Source of the DNA: Acetobacteraceae bacterium
Lineage (GTDB): Bacteria > Pseudomonadota > Alphaproteobacteria > Acetobacterales > Acetobacteraceae
Assembly: GCA_019241425.1 (NCBI GenBank)
Contig: JAFAXA010000029.1
Location: 1-42,691 of the forward strand
Reading direction: 5' to 3'
Length of the DNA: 42,691 nt
Positions 1 through 9,830 of this stretch are shown here, piece by piece. A program made the position numbers and the translations under genes. Every line of letters starts with the position of its first letter. Within the stretch, counting starts at the first letter, position 1. The notes under the pieces are model-generated. The model had not been told where the DNA came from. It saw nothing but the letters and a program-made list of their open reading frames with translations, and ran no database searches.

Positions 1-503
1 GTTCGGTCCTGCATCCCGGGGGGCGTGACCGGGACCGGGTACAAGGCGACGTCCGGCAAGGTCCGCGACAGCTCCGCCATCGCCCGCTTCATATGGTAGG
101 CGGCGGTGACGACCAGCAGTGAATGCACGCCGTTATCGGCCGCCCAGGACGCGGTTTCGGCGGCGTTGCCGCGGGTGGTCGCCGCGCGCCGGCCGAGGGT
201 CACCCGCCCGGCGAGACCGCCCGGGTCCACCCCGGCGCGGGAAGCGAGGTCGGAGAGGGCGGCGCCCCCGCCGGTGCCCGACACGAGCAGCAACGGCGCC
301 CGCCCGGCCGCGAGCAGCCGCAATGCGGTTTCGACCCGCTCGGCGCCGCCGGTCAGGGCCACGATCCCGTCCGCCTCCGGCGGCGGCGCGGGCGGCGTTC
401 GCGTGCTCGCGAAGACGAACCAGGCGAACCCGGCCGTCCAGACCAGCACCGGAAGCATCAGCAGGGCGCCGATGCGCCTTATCACGGCAGCCGCCGCAGC
501 CAT
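1..503 (-). CDS. YdcF-like DUF218 protein, 3' end cut by window edge
   Basis: The visible part is the N-terminal portion of a DUF218/YdcF-type protein. It has one N-terminal hydrophobic segment (about residues 10-28). A strand-turn of the form DGIVALTGGAERVETALRLL follows, then LLLVSG, and later LLVVTAAYHMKRAM, which matches the family's conserved tail motif. The family is poorly understood; members are membrane-anchored and some are linked to envelope metabolism. The ATG at 503 overlaps the end of ftsX by 22 bases. A GTG at 485 would instead give a 4-base GTGA overlap, so the start is uncertain. The position directly after ftsE-ftsX matches a common alphaproteobacterial order and suggests co-transcription. 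The stop lies left of base 1. Confidence 0.8.
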   Translation of the reverse strand, partial: MAAAAAVIRRIGALLMLPVLVWTAGFAWFVFASTRTPPAPPPEADGIVALTGGAERVETALRLLAAGRAPLLLVSGTGGGAALSDLASRAGVDPGGLAGRVTLGRRAATTRGNAAETASWAADNGVHSLLVVTAAYHMKRAMAELSRTLPDVALYPVPVTPPGMQDR

Positions 504-1447
504 TGCCGGACCGTGCCCTGCGCGGTCAGGAAGCCGATGGCGGCGGCCAGCACCGGCAATCCCGGCAGCATGAGCCAGAGCGAGGCGGGGAGCACCCCGA
601 GCGCGCCCCAGGACAGCTCGGGGTCGCCGCCGGCCTGGCCCGGCGCCGCGAACGGCGCCGCAAGCGTCGCGAGGCCGAGCAGCACGGGCATCGCCAGCAC
701 CGCCCCGGCCAACCCGCCGAGCGCGGCCAGGCCCAGCACCCGGCGAGAAAACCGGCCCGCGATGTAGCCATCCGAGGCGCCGAGATCGTGCACGATCTCG
801 ATCGCTTCCCTTCGTGCCAACAGCCCGGCGCGGGTCGCGATCACCACCACCATGCTGGCGACCAGCGCGACAACCAACGCAGCGACGGCGGCGCAGGCGA
901 CCAGGCTGTGCGCCAGCACCGCCAGCCGGCGAAACCACGGCCCGTGGCTTTCGACCAGGGCGCCGGGGGCGGCGCTTTCGAGCCGTCGCGTCAAGCGGTC
1001 CAGATCGGCCCCGGCCGGCGCCATGCGCAGCTCGATCACCGCCGGGATGGGCAGCGAGAGCTTCTCGATGCCTGCGCCGAGCCAGGGCCGCAGCAAGTCG
1101 CTCAGCTCGCCCTCGGGCACCACGCGCGTCGAAACCACGCCGGGGCTGGTGTGCAGCACCGCCAAAGCCCGGCCGAGGCGGGTATCCTCGCCGGCGCCGC
1201 CGCTCCCTTCCGCCGGCTGGGTCGGCCGAGGCACCTGCACCGTGACAACGGTCGCGGCGCCCGTCCGCCAATGCCCGGCGAGGCCCGCCGCGGCCAGTCC
1301 GCCGGCGAGCGCCAGGGCCGCCAGGAAGGACATCGCGGCGACCAGCGCCGGCAGGATGCGGTCGGACAGCGCACGCCGCACGCCGAGCTCGTCGAAGCCG
1401 GCCGGCCGCAGCAACCGCGCATGCCGGAACTCGCTGCGCCCCGCCAC
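482..1447 (-). CDS. ftsX: Cell division ABC transporter permease FtsX
   Basis: This is the membrane partner of FtsE in the divisome. In other bacteria FtsEX couples ATP hydrolysis to activation of periplasmic cell-wall amidases at the septum. The 321-residue protein has the FtsX layout: one membrane segment near residues 32-57, a periplasmic loop of about 110 residues, then three membrane segments near 173-205, 236-266 and 282-308. It starts with GTG, 3 bases after the ftsE stop, so the two genes form one operon. The sequence between the first two membrane helices is Ala/Pro/Gly-rich and short, as is usual in alphaproteobacteria. Assignment rests on topology plus the adjacent ftsE. Confidence 0.9.
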   Translation of the reverse strand: MAGRSEFRHARLLRPAGFDELGVRRALSDRILPALVAAMSFLAALALAGGLAAAGLAGHWRTGAATVVTVQVPRPTQPAEGSGGAGEDTRLGRALAVLHTSPGVVSTRVVPEGELSDLLRPWLGAGIEKLSLPIPAVIELRMAPAGADLDRLTRRLESAAPGALVESHGPWFRRLAVLAHSLVACAAVAALVVALVASMVVVIATRAGLLARREAIEIVHDLGASDGYIAGRFSRRVLGLAALGGLAGAVLAMPVLLGLATLAAPFAAPGQAGGDPELSWGALGVLPASLWLMLPGLPVLAAAIGFLTAQGTVRQWLRRLP

Positions 1448-1450
1448 GGC

Positions 1451-2122
1451 TCAGGCCGCCGCTTGCAGGCGGCCGCCCTCGAGCAGGAGGGCGGGCGCCG
1501 GATGGCGCCGAACCAGCGCGTCGTTGTGGGTCGCCACCACCACCGTCGTGCCGAGCCGGTTCAGCTCCGTCAGCATCTGCATCAGCCGCTCGGATTGCCG
1601 GTCGTCGAGATTGCCCGTCGGCTCGTCGGCCAGCAGCAATTGCGGGCGCCCGATCACCGCCCGCGCGATCGCGACCCGCTGCTGCTCCCCCCCGGACAGG
1701 CGGGCCGGGTGAACCTCCATCTTGTCGGCGAGACCGACCCAGCGCAGCACCTCGCCGACATCCGCCCGGATCTGGCCTTCCGGCCGTCCGGCGATGCGCA
1801 GCGGCAGGGCGACGTTGTCATAGGCGGAGAGATGCCGAAGCAGCCGGAAATCCTGATGCACGACCCCGATCCGGCGGCGCAGCCGCGGCAGCGCCCGCCG
1901 CGACGCGCCCCCGACATCCGTGCCCAGAACCTCGAGCCGCCCCCGGCTCGGCCGCACCGCCGCATGCAGCAACCGGAGCAGGCTCGACTTGCCGGCGCCC
2001 GAAGGGCCGAGCAGCCACCGAAAGCCGGCCGCCGGAATCGCGAGCGTGATGTCGCGCAGCACCTCCGGACCGGTCTCGGCATCCCGGCCATAGCACAGGC
2101 CGACGCCTTCCAAGCGCACCAT
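1451..2122 (-). CDS. ftsE: Cell division ATP-binding protein FtsE
   Basis: This 223-residue cytoplasmic ABC ATPase pairs with FtsX. Walker A reads GPSGAGKS, the signature motif reads LSGGEQQRVAIARA and Walker B reads LLLADEPTGNLD; the last is the typical FtsE/LolD-type form. The reading frame stays open upstream to base 2977. The ATG at 2122 is chosen because it gives the standard N terminus (MVRLEGVGLCYG) and the normal family length, and because a convincing opposite-strand gene occupies the upstream stretch. ftsE is divergent from the zinc-ribbon gene at 2252, so the 129-base gap probably carries both promoters. Confidence 0.93.
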   Translation of the reverse strand: MVRLEGVGLCYGRDAETGPEVLRDITLAIPAAGFRWLLGPSGAGKSSLLRLLHAAVRPSRGRLEVLGTDVGGASRRALPRLRRRIGVVHQDFRLLRHLSAYDNVALPLRIAGRPEGQIRADVGEVLRWVGLADKMEVHPARLSGGEQQRVAIARAVIGRPQLLLADEPTGNLDDRQSERLMQMLTELNRLGTTVVVATHNDALVRRHPAPALLLEGGRLQAAA

Positions 2123-2251
2123 GGGCCAAACCCTAACGCGCGCCGCCGAGTCGAGCGACCCGCCGTGCGCCCTGCGTTTATTCCGACCCAGTGACGGAAT
2201 CGCCGTCCAGCCTCCTGACGTCGCCCGGCCGGATGCGTATATGCTGGCCCG

Positions 2252-2785
2252 ATGCTGATTACCTGCCCCTCCTGTGGCGCGACCTACGACGTGCCGGATA
2301 GCGCCCTCCGGAACGGCCGCAAGGTTCGCTGTGCCCGGTGCCGGACGGAATGGAGCGTGGCACGCCAGCCGGAACTCGCCGAAACCCGCGGGCCAGCGCC
2401 GGCCCGGCCAGCGCCCGCTCTGTCCTCCGCCGCCCACGCTTTCGGCATGGGGGAAGACGAGGAAGAGGAGTTGCAATTCCCGCAGCTCGGCCCGGCACCG
2501 CCCGCGCGTCCCGCAGCCGAGCCGGACGATGCGCCCCGGGTGCCGCCGCTGCCGCACGAAGTCACCCCTGCCGCCCTCCGCCGTTCGCGCGGCCGGGATG
2601 GCGAAACGGAACTCGACCGGCAGGAGCGCACCACCCGGCTGCTGGTCGGCCTCGGATGGGTGGCGACCGCCCTTGTGCTGCTGCTGCTCGTCTGGGCGGG
2701 CTACTATTTCCGCTCCGGCATCGTCCAAGCCTGGCCGGCGAGCGAGCGCCTCTACGCCGCCCTGGGCTGGCGGCTCACCAACTGA
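2252..2785 (+). CDS. MJ0042-type zinc-ribbon membrane protein
   Basis: This 177-residue protein begins with an MJ0042-type zinc ribbon, with CPSC at residues 5-8 and CARC at 27-30. An acidic and proline-rich linker follows (about 35-115). There is one strong membrane helix near residues 130-152 (LLVGLGWVATALVLLLLVWAG) and a short C-terminal tail. Many alphaproteobacteria carry such a protein divergent from ftsE. The family role is not established; the architecture suggests a membrane-anchored zinc-binding regulator or scaffold. The next gene lies 110 bases downstream on the same strand. Confidence 0.82.
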   Translation: MLITCPSCGATYDVPDSALRNGRKVRCARCRTEWSVARQPELAETRGPAPARPAPALSSAAHAFGMGEDEEEELQFPQLGPAPPARPAAEPDDAPRVPPLPHEVTPAALRRSRGRDGETELDRQERTTRLLVGLGWVATALVLLLLVWAGYYFRSGIVQAWPASERLYAALGWRLTN

Positions 2786-2895
2786 CCGGCGCCGCTCCGC
2801 GCCCCCGGCGTTTGCCGCCGCTGCTCCGCCAAGCGTGACGGCAGGCCCGGGCTGGGCCAGACTCCCCCGGACTCCGGAAGGCGAGGATCGTAGCG

Positions 2896-3990
2896 ATGGC
2901 GGCGGCATCGACGTCAGGGCGTATGCCCGCTTGGGCTTGGGCGTGGCCGCTGGCGGCCTGGATCGTGCTCGCCGCAATCAAGCTGGGCGGCTTCGCCGGT
3001 GCGGCCGCGACCGCCGCCGAGGCGGTGTTCCTGATCGGGACGGTGTTCGCGGCCGTCTACCATGCCGAGGTGGTCGCGCACCGCGTCGGCGAGCCGTTCG
3101 GCACGCTCGTGCTCGCGCTGGCGGTGACGGTGATCGAGGTCGCGCTGATCGTGTCCGTCATGCTCGCCGGCGGCCCGGGGGCGAGGACGCTGGCGCGGGA
3201 CACGGTGTTCGCCGCCGTTATGATCATCCTCAATGGTCTGGTCGGGATGTCGCTGCTGATCGGCGGCATTTTCCATCGCGAGCAGGAATTGCAGGCGCGC
3301 GGGGCCAGCGCCGCGCTGGCGGTGCTGGCGGCGATGCTGACGCTCTGCCTCGTGCTGCCGAACTTCACGATCGGCGCCCCGGGGCCGGAATATACGGAGC
3401 CGCAACTCGGCTTCGCCGGCGCCGTGTCGCTGGTGCTCTATTGCGCCTTCGTGTTCGTGCAAACGGTGCGGCACCGCGACTACTTCCTGCCCGAAGGGGA
3501 GGGCGACGAGGAATCCCACGCCTCGCCGCCGTCGGGGCGCGCGGCGCTCGCCAGTCTCGGGCTGCTGCTGATCGCTTTGGTGGCGGTGGTCGGGCTCGCC
3601 AAGGCGCTGACGCCCGCGGTGGATGCGGCGGTTGCCGGGCTCGGGGCGCCGAAAGCGGTGGTCGGCATCGTGATCGCGGCCGTGGTGCTGCTGCCGGAGG
3701 GGCTCGCCGCCTTGCGGGCCGCCCGCCACAATCGCTTGCAGACCAGCATGAATTTGGCGCTCGGCTCGGCGCTCGCCAGCATCGGCCTGACGATCCCCGC
3801 CGTCGCGGCGGTCTCCATCGTGCTGGACGTGCCCCTCGCGCTCGGTCTCGGCGGCAAGGAGGAGGTGCTGCTGGTGCTGACCCTGGTGGTCAGCGTGATA
3901 ACGCTCGGCACCGGCCGGACGACGGTGCTTCAGGGCGTGGTGCACCTCGTCATCCTGTCCGGGTTTTTGTTCCTCGCGGTGTTTCCCTGA
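2896..3990 (+). CDS. chaA: Calcium/proton antiporter, ChaA/CAX family
   Basis: This is a 364-residue integral membrane cation exchanger. The first alpha-repeat reads GEPFGTLVLALAVTVIEVAL (near residues 68-87). The second contains a VLLPEGLAALRAARHNRLQTS-like stretch. Both carry the acidic residues (E in VIEVAL, E in LPEG) that line the ion path in CaCA exchangers. About eleven hydrophobic segments are visible. A hydrophilic loop near residues 190-215 (Asp/Glu/His/Ser-rich) divides the two halves, as in ChaA and plant CAX. Family function is Ca2+ (or Na+/K+) efflux in exchange for protons; the exact substrate cannot be read from sequence. The gene appears monocistronic, with a candidate hairpin terminator just downstream. 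Confidence 0.88.
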   Translation: MAAASTSGRMPAWAWAWPLAAWIVLAAIKLGGFAGAAATAAEAVFLIGTVFAAVYHAEVVAHRVGEPFGTLVLALAVTVIEVALIVSVMLAGGPGARTLARDTVFAAVMIILNGLVGMSLLIGGIFHREQELQARGASAALAVLAAMLTLCLVLPNFTIGAPGPEYTEPQLGFAGAVSLVLYCAFVFVQTVRHRDYFLPEGEGDEESHASPPSGRAALASLGLLLIALVAVVGLAKALTPAVDAAVAGLGAPKAVVGIVIAAVVLLPEGLAALRAARHNRLQTSMNLALGSALASIGLTIPAVAAVSIVLDVPLALGLGGKEEVLLVLTLVVSVITLGTGRTTVLQGVVHLVILSGFLFLAVFP

Positions 3991-4006
3991 TCTCGGCGGC
4001 CGTTTG

Positions 4007-4032
4007 CCGGGGACGCGCGCAGGCGTTCCCGG
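4007..4032. terminator. Candidate bidirectional hairpin terminator
   Basis: Arms 4007-4016 and 4023-4032 pair over 10 positions with one G-T wobble around a 6-base loop. The hairpin lies between the convergent antiporter gene (ends 3990) and the hypothetical gene (ends 4087). There is no clear T tract, which is common at high-GC terminators. Confidence 0.45.
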
Positions 4033-4086
4033 GGAGCGGGGCACGCATAATCGCAGGGGAGTACGACCCGAGCGGGTGCGCGCCGC

Positions 4087-4728
4087 TCAGTATCGGGGCG
4101 GCCCGGTCCCGGTCCGCTGTTTTGGCGGAAATCCGGGGTTCGGCTGCACCCTCGGCAGCGCTGGCGATTTTGGCCAGCGCAGCCAGGACGGCTTTGGCCG
4201 CTGCGGCCGGGCGGCCGGCGGCGGTTGCGGATCGCCGGACGGGGCCGGGCGGCGCCGGCGGGGACGCGGCGGCAGAAGCAGGCACTCGGGAAGCGGGAGC
4301 CGCAGCATGTGGCAAAGCGGGCGCAGGATGCGGCCCGCCTGCGGGGCGCGGGCGAGCAGCGCGAGCAGCGCCGGGTCGGCGAGCAACGTCTCGATCTGGG
4401 CGCGGCCGATTCGCGTGTTCAGTTCGGGCGCCATAGTCAGCAGCCAGCCATAGCTTTTGGGCGGCGGCACCCGCGTGACACGCGCCGCCGACGCGCGCTC
4501 TTGCGCAGGCCGGGTGCGCGGCGCAGCAGGAATCCGCCCGGCTTCGACGGCGGCGACCAGGGCGGAGAACCGGGCGACCAGGCGCTTCAGCCGGTTCCAG
4601 GTGCCGAGCGCGAGCGGCGCCACCTCCTGTCGCCTCGCCACGCTGAGCGAGAAGCCCCGGAGCACCAACTCCACCGCAAAGGCGAAGCGCTCGGTCAGGC
4701 TCTGGGCGGGGGCGCTGGCGACAGACAC
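4087..4728 (-). CDS. Conserved-looking hypothetical protein with Pro/Arg-rich tail
   Basis: This 213-residue protein is not assignable to a named family. The N-terminal two thirds are helical and well ordered (ERFAFAVELVLRGFSLSVARR; LGTWNRLKRLVARFSALVAAV). A block then reads MAPELNTRIGRAQIETLLADPALLALLARAPQ, followed by RILRPLCHMLRLPLPECLLL. The last 60 or so residues are a low-complexity Pro/Arg/Lys-rich basic tail, which may be disordered. No signal peptide or membrane helix is evident. Translation begins at a GTG (4728). The regular amphipathic helices and coding-like composition make it a probable real gene. It is a single-gene unit or the distal gene after the secreted protein at 4794-5165. 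Confidence 0.65.
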   Translation of the reverse strand: MSVASAPAQSLTERFAFAVELVLRGFSLSVARRQEVAPLALGTWNRLKRLVARFSALVAAVEAGRIPAAPRTRPAQERASAARVTRVPPPKSYGWLLTMAPELNTRIGRAQIETLLADPALLALLARAPQAGRILRPLCHMLRLPLPECLLLPPRPRRRRPAPSGDPQPPPAARPQRPKPSWLRWPKSPALPRVQPNPGFPPKQRTGTGPPRY

Positions 4729-4793
4729 ACTAACAAAACGCCATAACCGCCGTCATTTTGGCAAGCGAATTCGTCCCGCCCCCGCCCTGCCGC

Positions 4794-5165
4794 TCAGGGG
4801 CTGACGATCTTCCAGCCCTGGGGGGTTTGGCACCAATTCACCTGGGTCGTCCGCTCGTCCCCCTGGCCCTTGGTCTTCGAGGCAAACTCAAGCTTGCGGC
4901 AGAGCATGTCGCCCTTCTTGAAGCTGTTCACGACGGTCACCCTGCCACTCGCGCCAGTTCTCGGATTGGTCCAGTTCCGGGTTTCGCCGTCATGCGGATC
5001 GCTCTGTTGCGTCAGCTTGCGGGCGGTCGTGTCCTGCATGTGAAAATCGCTGGCCGTCAGCCCGGCGCCCGAACTGCCCCGGAACGGATTGATCTGCGCC
5101 CGCGCGGAGTACGCCGGGATCACCGCGAGGCCGGCGATCAAGAGCCACGTCTTTCCATTCCGCAT
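4794..5165 (-). CDS. Secreted surface-antigen-like protein (RT0821/Lpp0805-like)
   Basis: This is a 123-residue exported protein. A clear signal peptide (MRNGKTWLLIAGLAVIPAYSARA) ends near residue 23. The mature part contains GETRNWTNPRTGASGRVTV, then DMLCRKLEFASKTKGQGDE, then VNWCQTPQGWKIVSP. The order W-x-NP-x-(T/S)-G-x-x-G-x-V, CR..., C...W.IV resembles the C-terminal half of 17-kDa surface antigen/RT0821-type proteins. The two mature cysteines could form a disulfide. The start is supported by an AAGGGGA Shine-Dalgarno 7 bases upstream of ATG 5165. Function is unknown; the protein is probably periplasmic or outer-membrane associated. Confidence 0.72.
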   Translation of the reverse strand: MRNGKTWLLIAGLAVIPAYSARAQINPFRGSSGAGLTASDFHMQDTTARKLTQQSDPHDGETRNWTNPRTGASGRVTVVNSFKKGDMLCRKLEFASKTKGQGDERTTQVNWCQTPQGWKIVSP

Positions 5166-5877
5166 CGGCGTTCCCCTTCACGATCCCTTGGCAACCCAAC
5201 AGCGGTCGGGCGCTTCTCGCATAGATAACGCATTTGGGCATCCCGTTGAGTAGGGCAGGCCGGATGGACCGCGTTATGCACAGCGCCGCCCCGGGGAATG
5301 CGGCGAGGCCCGTACGCCGGGCACCTTGCCCGAGGCGTCCGAACACCAAGCCCCGGGCCGCGTCTGCGCGGCGTTCGCCCAATCACGCAGAACGGCCAGC
5401 CAAGTTCACAACCACGGTCGTTGCGCAGCCCTGGTCGCCTTTTGGCAGCCGACGGGCGTCGGCGAAGCTATTGACTTGACATGTGCAATGATCTTGCTTT
5501 TGTGTCTGGGACAAGGCAGCAACCGCTGTCCTTGTGCGTGACACCAGTGGCGCAATCGTTCCGGTTGTAACGGTGCGCTCGGGCCCGTAAGTGGCGCGGG
5601 CAATGCGGTCGCCGCGCTTGGTCTCGCGGGTGGCGCGGTCAACTCCGGAATCGGCGTCGTCGAACAAGACATTCTGTTCGGGGCTGAGAACATCGACGAC
5701 GTCCGGGTCTTGACCTTGAATGCCCTCAGTTCTCACCGGAATAAAGCCACCGCGCTTGCAAGGTCGGGCGTGCGAATCGAGAATTGACGCACGGACAAAG
5801 CCGCGTCGGGCTTCGCGGCCTGTTCCGTTGACCATGCGACGAGCCGGAGGCAGTCGAGAACAGCGGAGGTGTGTGTC
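5166..5877. other. 712-base stretch without an intact gene
   Basis: No intact gene is convincing here. The right half contains a frameshifted coding-like relic (listed separately at 5492-5787). The left half (5166-5490) shows only short unsupported frames. GC content is visibly lower than in flanking housekeeping genes. A TTGACA hexamer occurs at 5476-5481 but no good -10 follows at 16-18 bases. The promoter for the secreted protein (reading left) must lie near 5170-5260. Confidence 0.5.
5492..5787 (+). pseudogene. Frameshifted coding relic of unknown family
   Basis: Two adjacent frames read protein-like but neither is a complete gene. Frame one (5492-5590) reads WDKAATAVLVRDTSGAIVPV, then VTVRSGP and a TAA. 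The frame one base earlier continues with GAGNAVAALGLAGGAVNSGI, GVVEQDILFGAENIDDVRVL and TLNALSSHRNKATALARSGV, ending at TGA 5785-5787. The second part has no ATG, GTG or TTG near its beginning. Together they look like one gene split by a frameshift and missing its 5' end. I do not recognise the family. It points toward the GH25/DUF1906-like gene that starts 90 bases downstream. Confidence 0.35.
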
Positions 5878-6642
5878 GTGGCGAAAGGCAGACCTGTTGC
5901 GGACAGTTCCACCTTGGTGACAAGTCTCGTGGACGGACGCAGTCTCCTGGACTTGGCTGAGGAGGTCTTCGGCGAGCCGCCCCTGTTGTGGGGACGCTAT
6001 TTCACGAGCACCGCTTCGAGCGGCACGGTCGAGTATCGCCATCTGAGAGAAAATCAGCCTCTCCGGGACCGCGGCATCCGGGTGTTGCCGATCGCACGGC
6101 AGACAAAGCGGGTGGACGGTTCACAGGCCGAGGGCAGCGAGGACGCTCAACAGAACGCAGACGATCTGATCGCGACCTTTACTGCGGATTACCTCGCGAG
6201 CCAGGGTGATTCCTTCCTTATGTTCCTCGACGTTGAAGGGGCACCACCGCTGTCGATGGCGTATTACCTCGGCTGGGCCACAACCCTGTTGTCCCACAGC
6301 CGCGTATCGACGGATGGGCGCGTCAGTCTGCTGCCTTGCGTCTACGGCGTGCAGTCGGATAATCAGACATGGAACAGCGTAAAGTCCGCTTGTGACCGAG
6401 GGGCGACATGTGCAGGTGCATGGATCGCACGCTGGCGCGTTCACGGGTGCAATCCGCAGCTCGATTTCGACATGTCGATCGTGTCTCCGGCGGTGCAGCT
6501 CCCCTGCAAGATCCTGCTATGGCAGTATTCGGACGATTGTCATGGCGGTGATGGTTTCGACTGTGACCAAATCAATCCGTCCATCGATCTTGACGCGGAT
6601 CTCGTCAGCAGGTGCATCTTGCCGCCGCCGAGTATCATGTAA
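5878..6642 (+). CDS. GH25/DUF1906-like (Rv2525c-type) putative glycoside hydrolase-like protein
   Basis: This 254-residue protein has features of the TIM-barrel DUF1906/GH25-like group. They include LLWGRYFTS near residues 36-44 and LRDRGIRVLPIARQT near 62-76. A strand MFLDVEG carries a D-x-E pair (D118, E120), like the catalytic pair of GH25 lysozymes. A late strand reads ILLWQYSDD. By family analogy it would bind or cleave a glycan such as peptidoglycan; this is inference. There is no signal peptide, so export would need another route. Several cysteines cluster in the C-terminal third. GTG 5878 is preferred because GGAGGT (5865-5870) sits 7 bases upstream; GTG 5869 overlaps that site. Base composition is less GC-rich than its neighbours, consistent with acquisition. 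Confidence 0.6.
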   Translation: MAKGRPVADSSTLVTSLVDGRSLLDLAEEVFGEPPLLWGRYFTSTASSGTVEYRHLRENQPLRDRGIRVLPIARQTKRVDGSQAEGSEDAQQNADDLIATFTADYLASQGDSFLMFLDVEGAPPLSMAYYLGWATTLLSHSRVSTDGRVSLLPCVYGVQSDNQTWNSVKSACDRGATCAGAWIARWRVHGCNPQLDFDMSIVSPAVQLPCKILLWQYSDDCHGGDGFDCDQINPSIDLDADLVSRCILPPPSIM

Positions 6643-6736
6643 GCCGTGGCGGCGCTACGCCGTCCGGGCGATCGGGCCGATTTGCGCGTCCGCCTTGATG
6701 CTGGGATCGGGGCTGGACGAGGCGCGTGGAGGGGCG

Positions 6737-7078
6737 ATGACGGAAACGTCGCCTTGCCTCCGGGTCGGGGATGCGGGTGCGGAGGTCCCGGTCACCTATG
6801 TCTGGCAAGGCGCGTTCAGTGAGGAGGACGCGAGAGCAAAGACCCGGAAGGAGGTGTGCATTCAACTCGTGTCCTCGCGTGAAGTGACGCTCGAGATTCC
6901 GAATTCGGGGTTGTACACCGAAGGTCACGTGCTGTTTCCGGACGGCCACGAGGAGGGCGATCCCGGGGGTGTCTTTTTCGATGAAGCTCTTCCGCAGGCC
7001 CGCTACGTCGTAAGCGTCGGACAACGGTCGCCCGTTTGGCAGGCCGGATCCTTCAGCCTCAAAGCGTCACTCAAGTAG
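6737..7078 (+). CDS. Small hypothetical beta-rich protein
   Basis: This is a 113-residue protein of unknown function. It contains VPVTYVWQGAFSEEDARAK, then KEVCIQLVSSREVTLEIPN, GLYTEGHVLFPDGHEEGDPG and RYVVSVGQRSPVWQAGSFSL. The alternating strands and the ending (Y-x-V-x-V ... G-x-F-x-L-x-x-x-L) resemble a pre-peptidase C-terminal (PPC)-like beta sandwich, but this is only a shape argument. The start is uncertain. ATG 6737 has GGAGGGG just upstream. An earlier in-frame start would add a hydrophobic stretch near 6670-6720 that could be a signal peptide. It begins 94 bases after the GH25-like gene on the same strand and shares its lower GC, so the two may have travelled together. Confidence 0.5.
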   Translation: MTETSPCLRVGDAGAEVPVTYVWQGAFSEEDARAKTRKEVCIQLVSSREVTLEIPNSGLYTEGHVLFPDGHEEGDPGGVFFDEALPQARYVVSVGQRSPVWQAGSFSLKASLK

Positions 7079-7136
7079 TTCGGGTTTCCGGCCGGTTGCG
7101 CCGCCAAACCCGGCCAACCGTGCCCTGACCGAGCCG

Positions 7137-9812
<2,676 letters not shown>

Positions 9813-9830
9813 GCCCGTCCTCTGCTCCGT

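Noticed and set aside
119-2194. 691-codon open frame on the plus strand
   Set aside because: It runs antisense to ydcF, ftsX and ftsE, and its Arg/Pro/Gln-rich translation is typical of a GC-driven shadow frame.
2123-2977. N-terminal extension of ftsE up to 2977
   Set aside because: The frame is open but low-complexity and runs antisense to the zinc-ribbon gene; the FtsE domain starts at 2122.
2274-4436. 720-codon plus-strand frame
   Set aside because: It overlaps the zinc-ribbon and antiporter genes in another frame, and its translation is Arg/Gly-rich.
5383-6042. 219-codon minus-strand frame over the accessory patch
   Set aside because: It shows no domain, lies opposite the relic and the GH25-like gene, and has no ribosome site.
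7081-7120. Possible terminator between the small hypothetical gene and ppdK
   Set aside because: Only short, mutually exclusive 6- and 7-base stems with long loops can form (CGGGTTT/AAACCCG or CGGTTG/CAACCG), so support is too weak.
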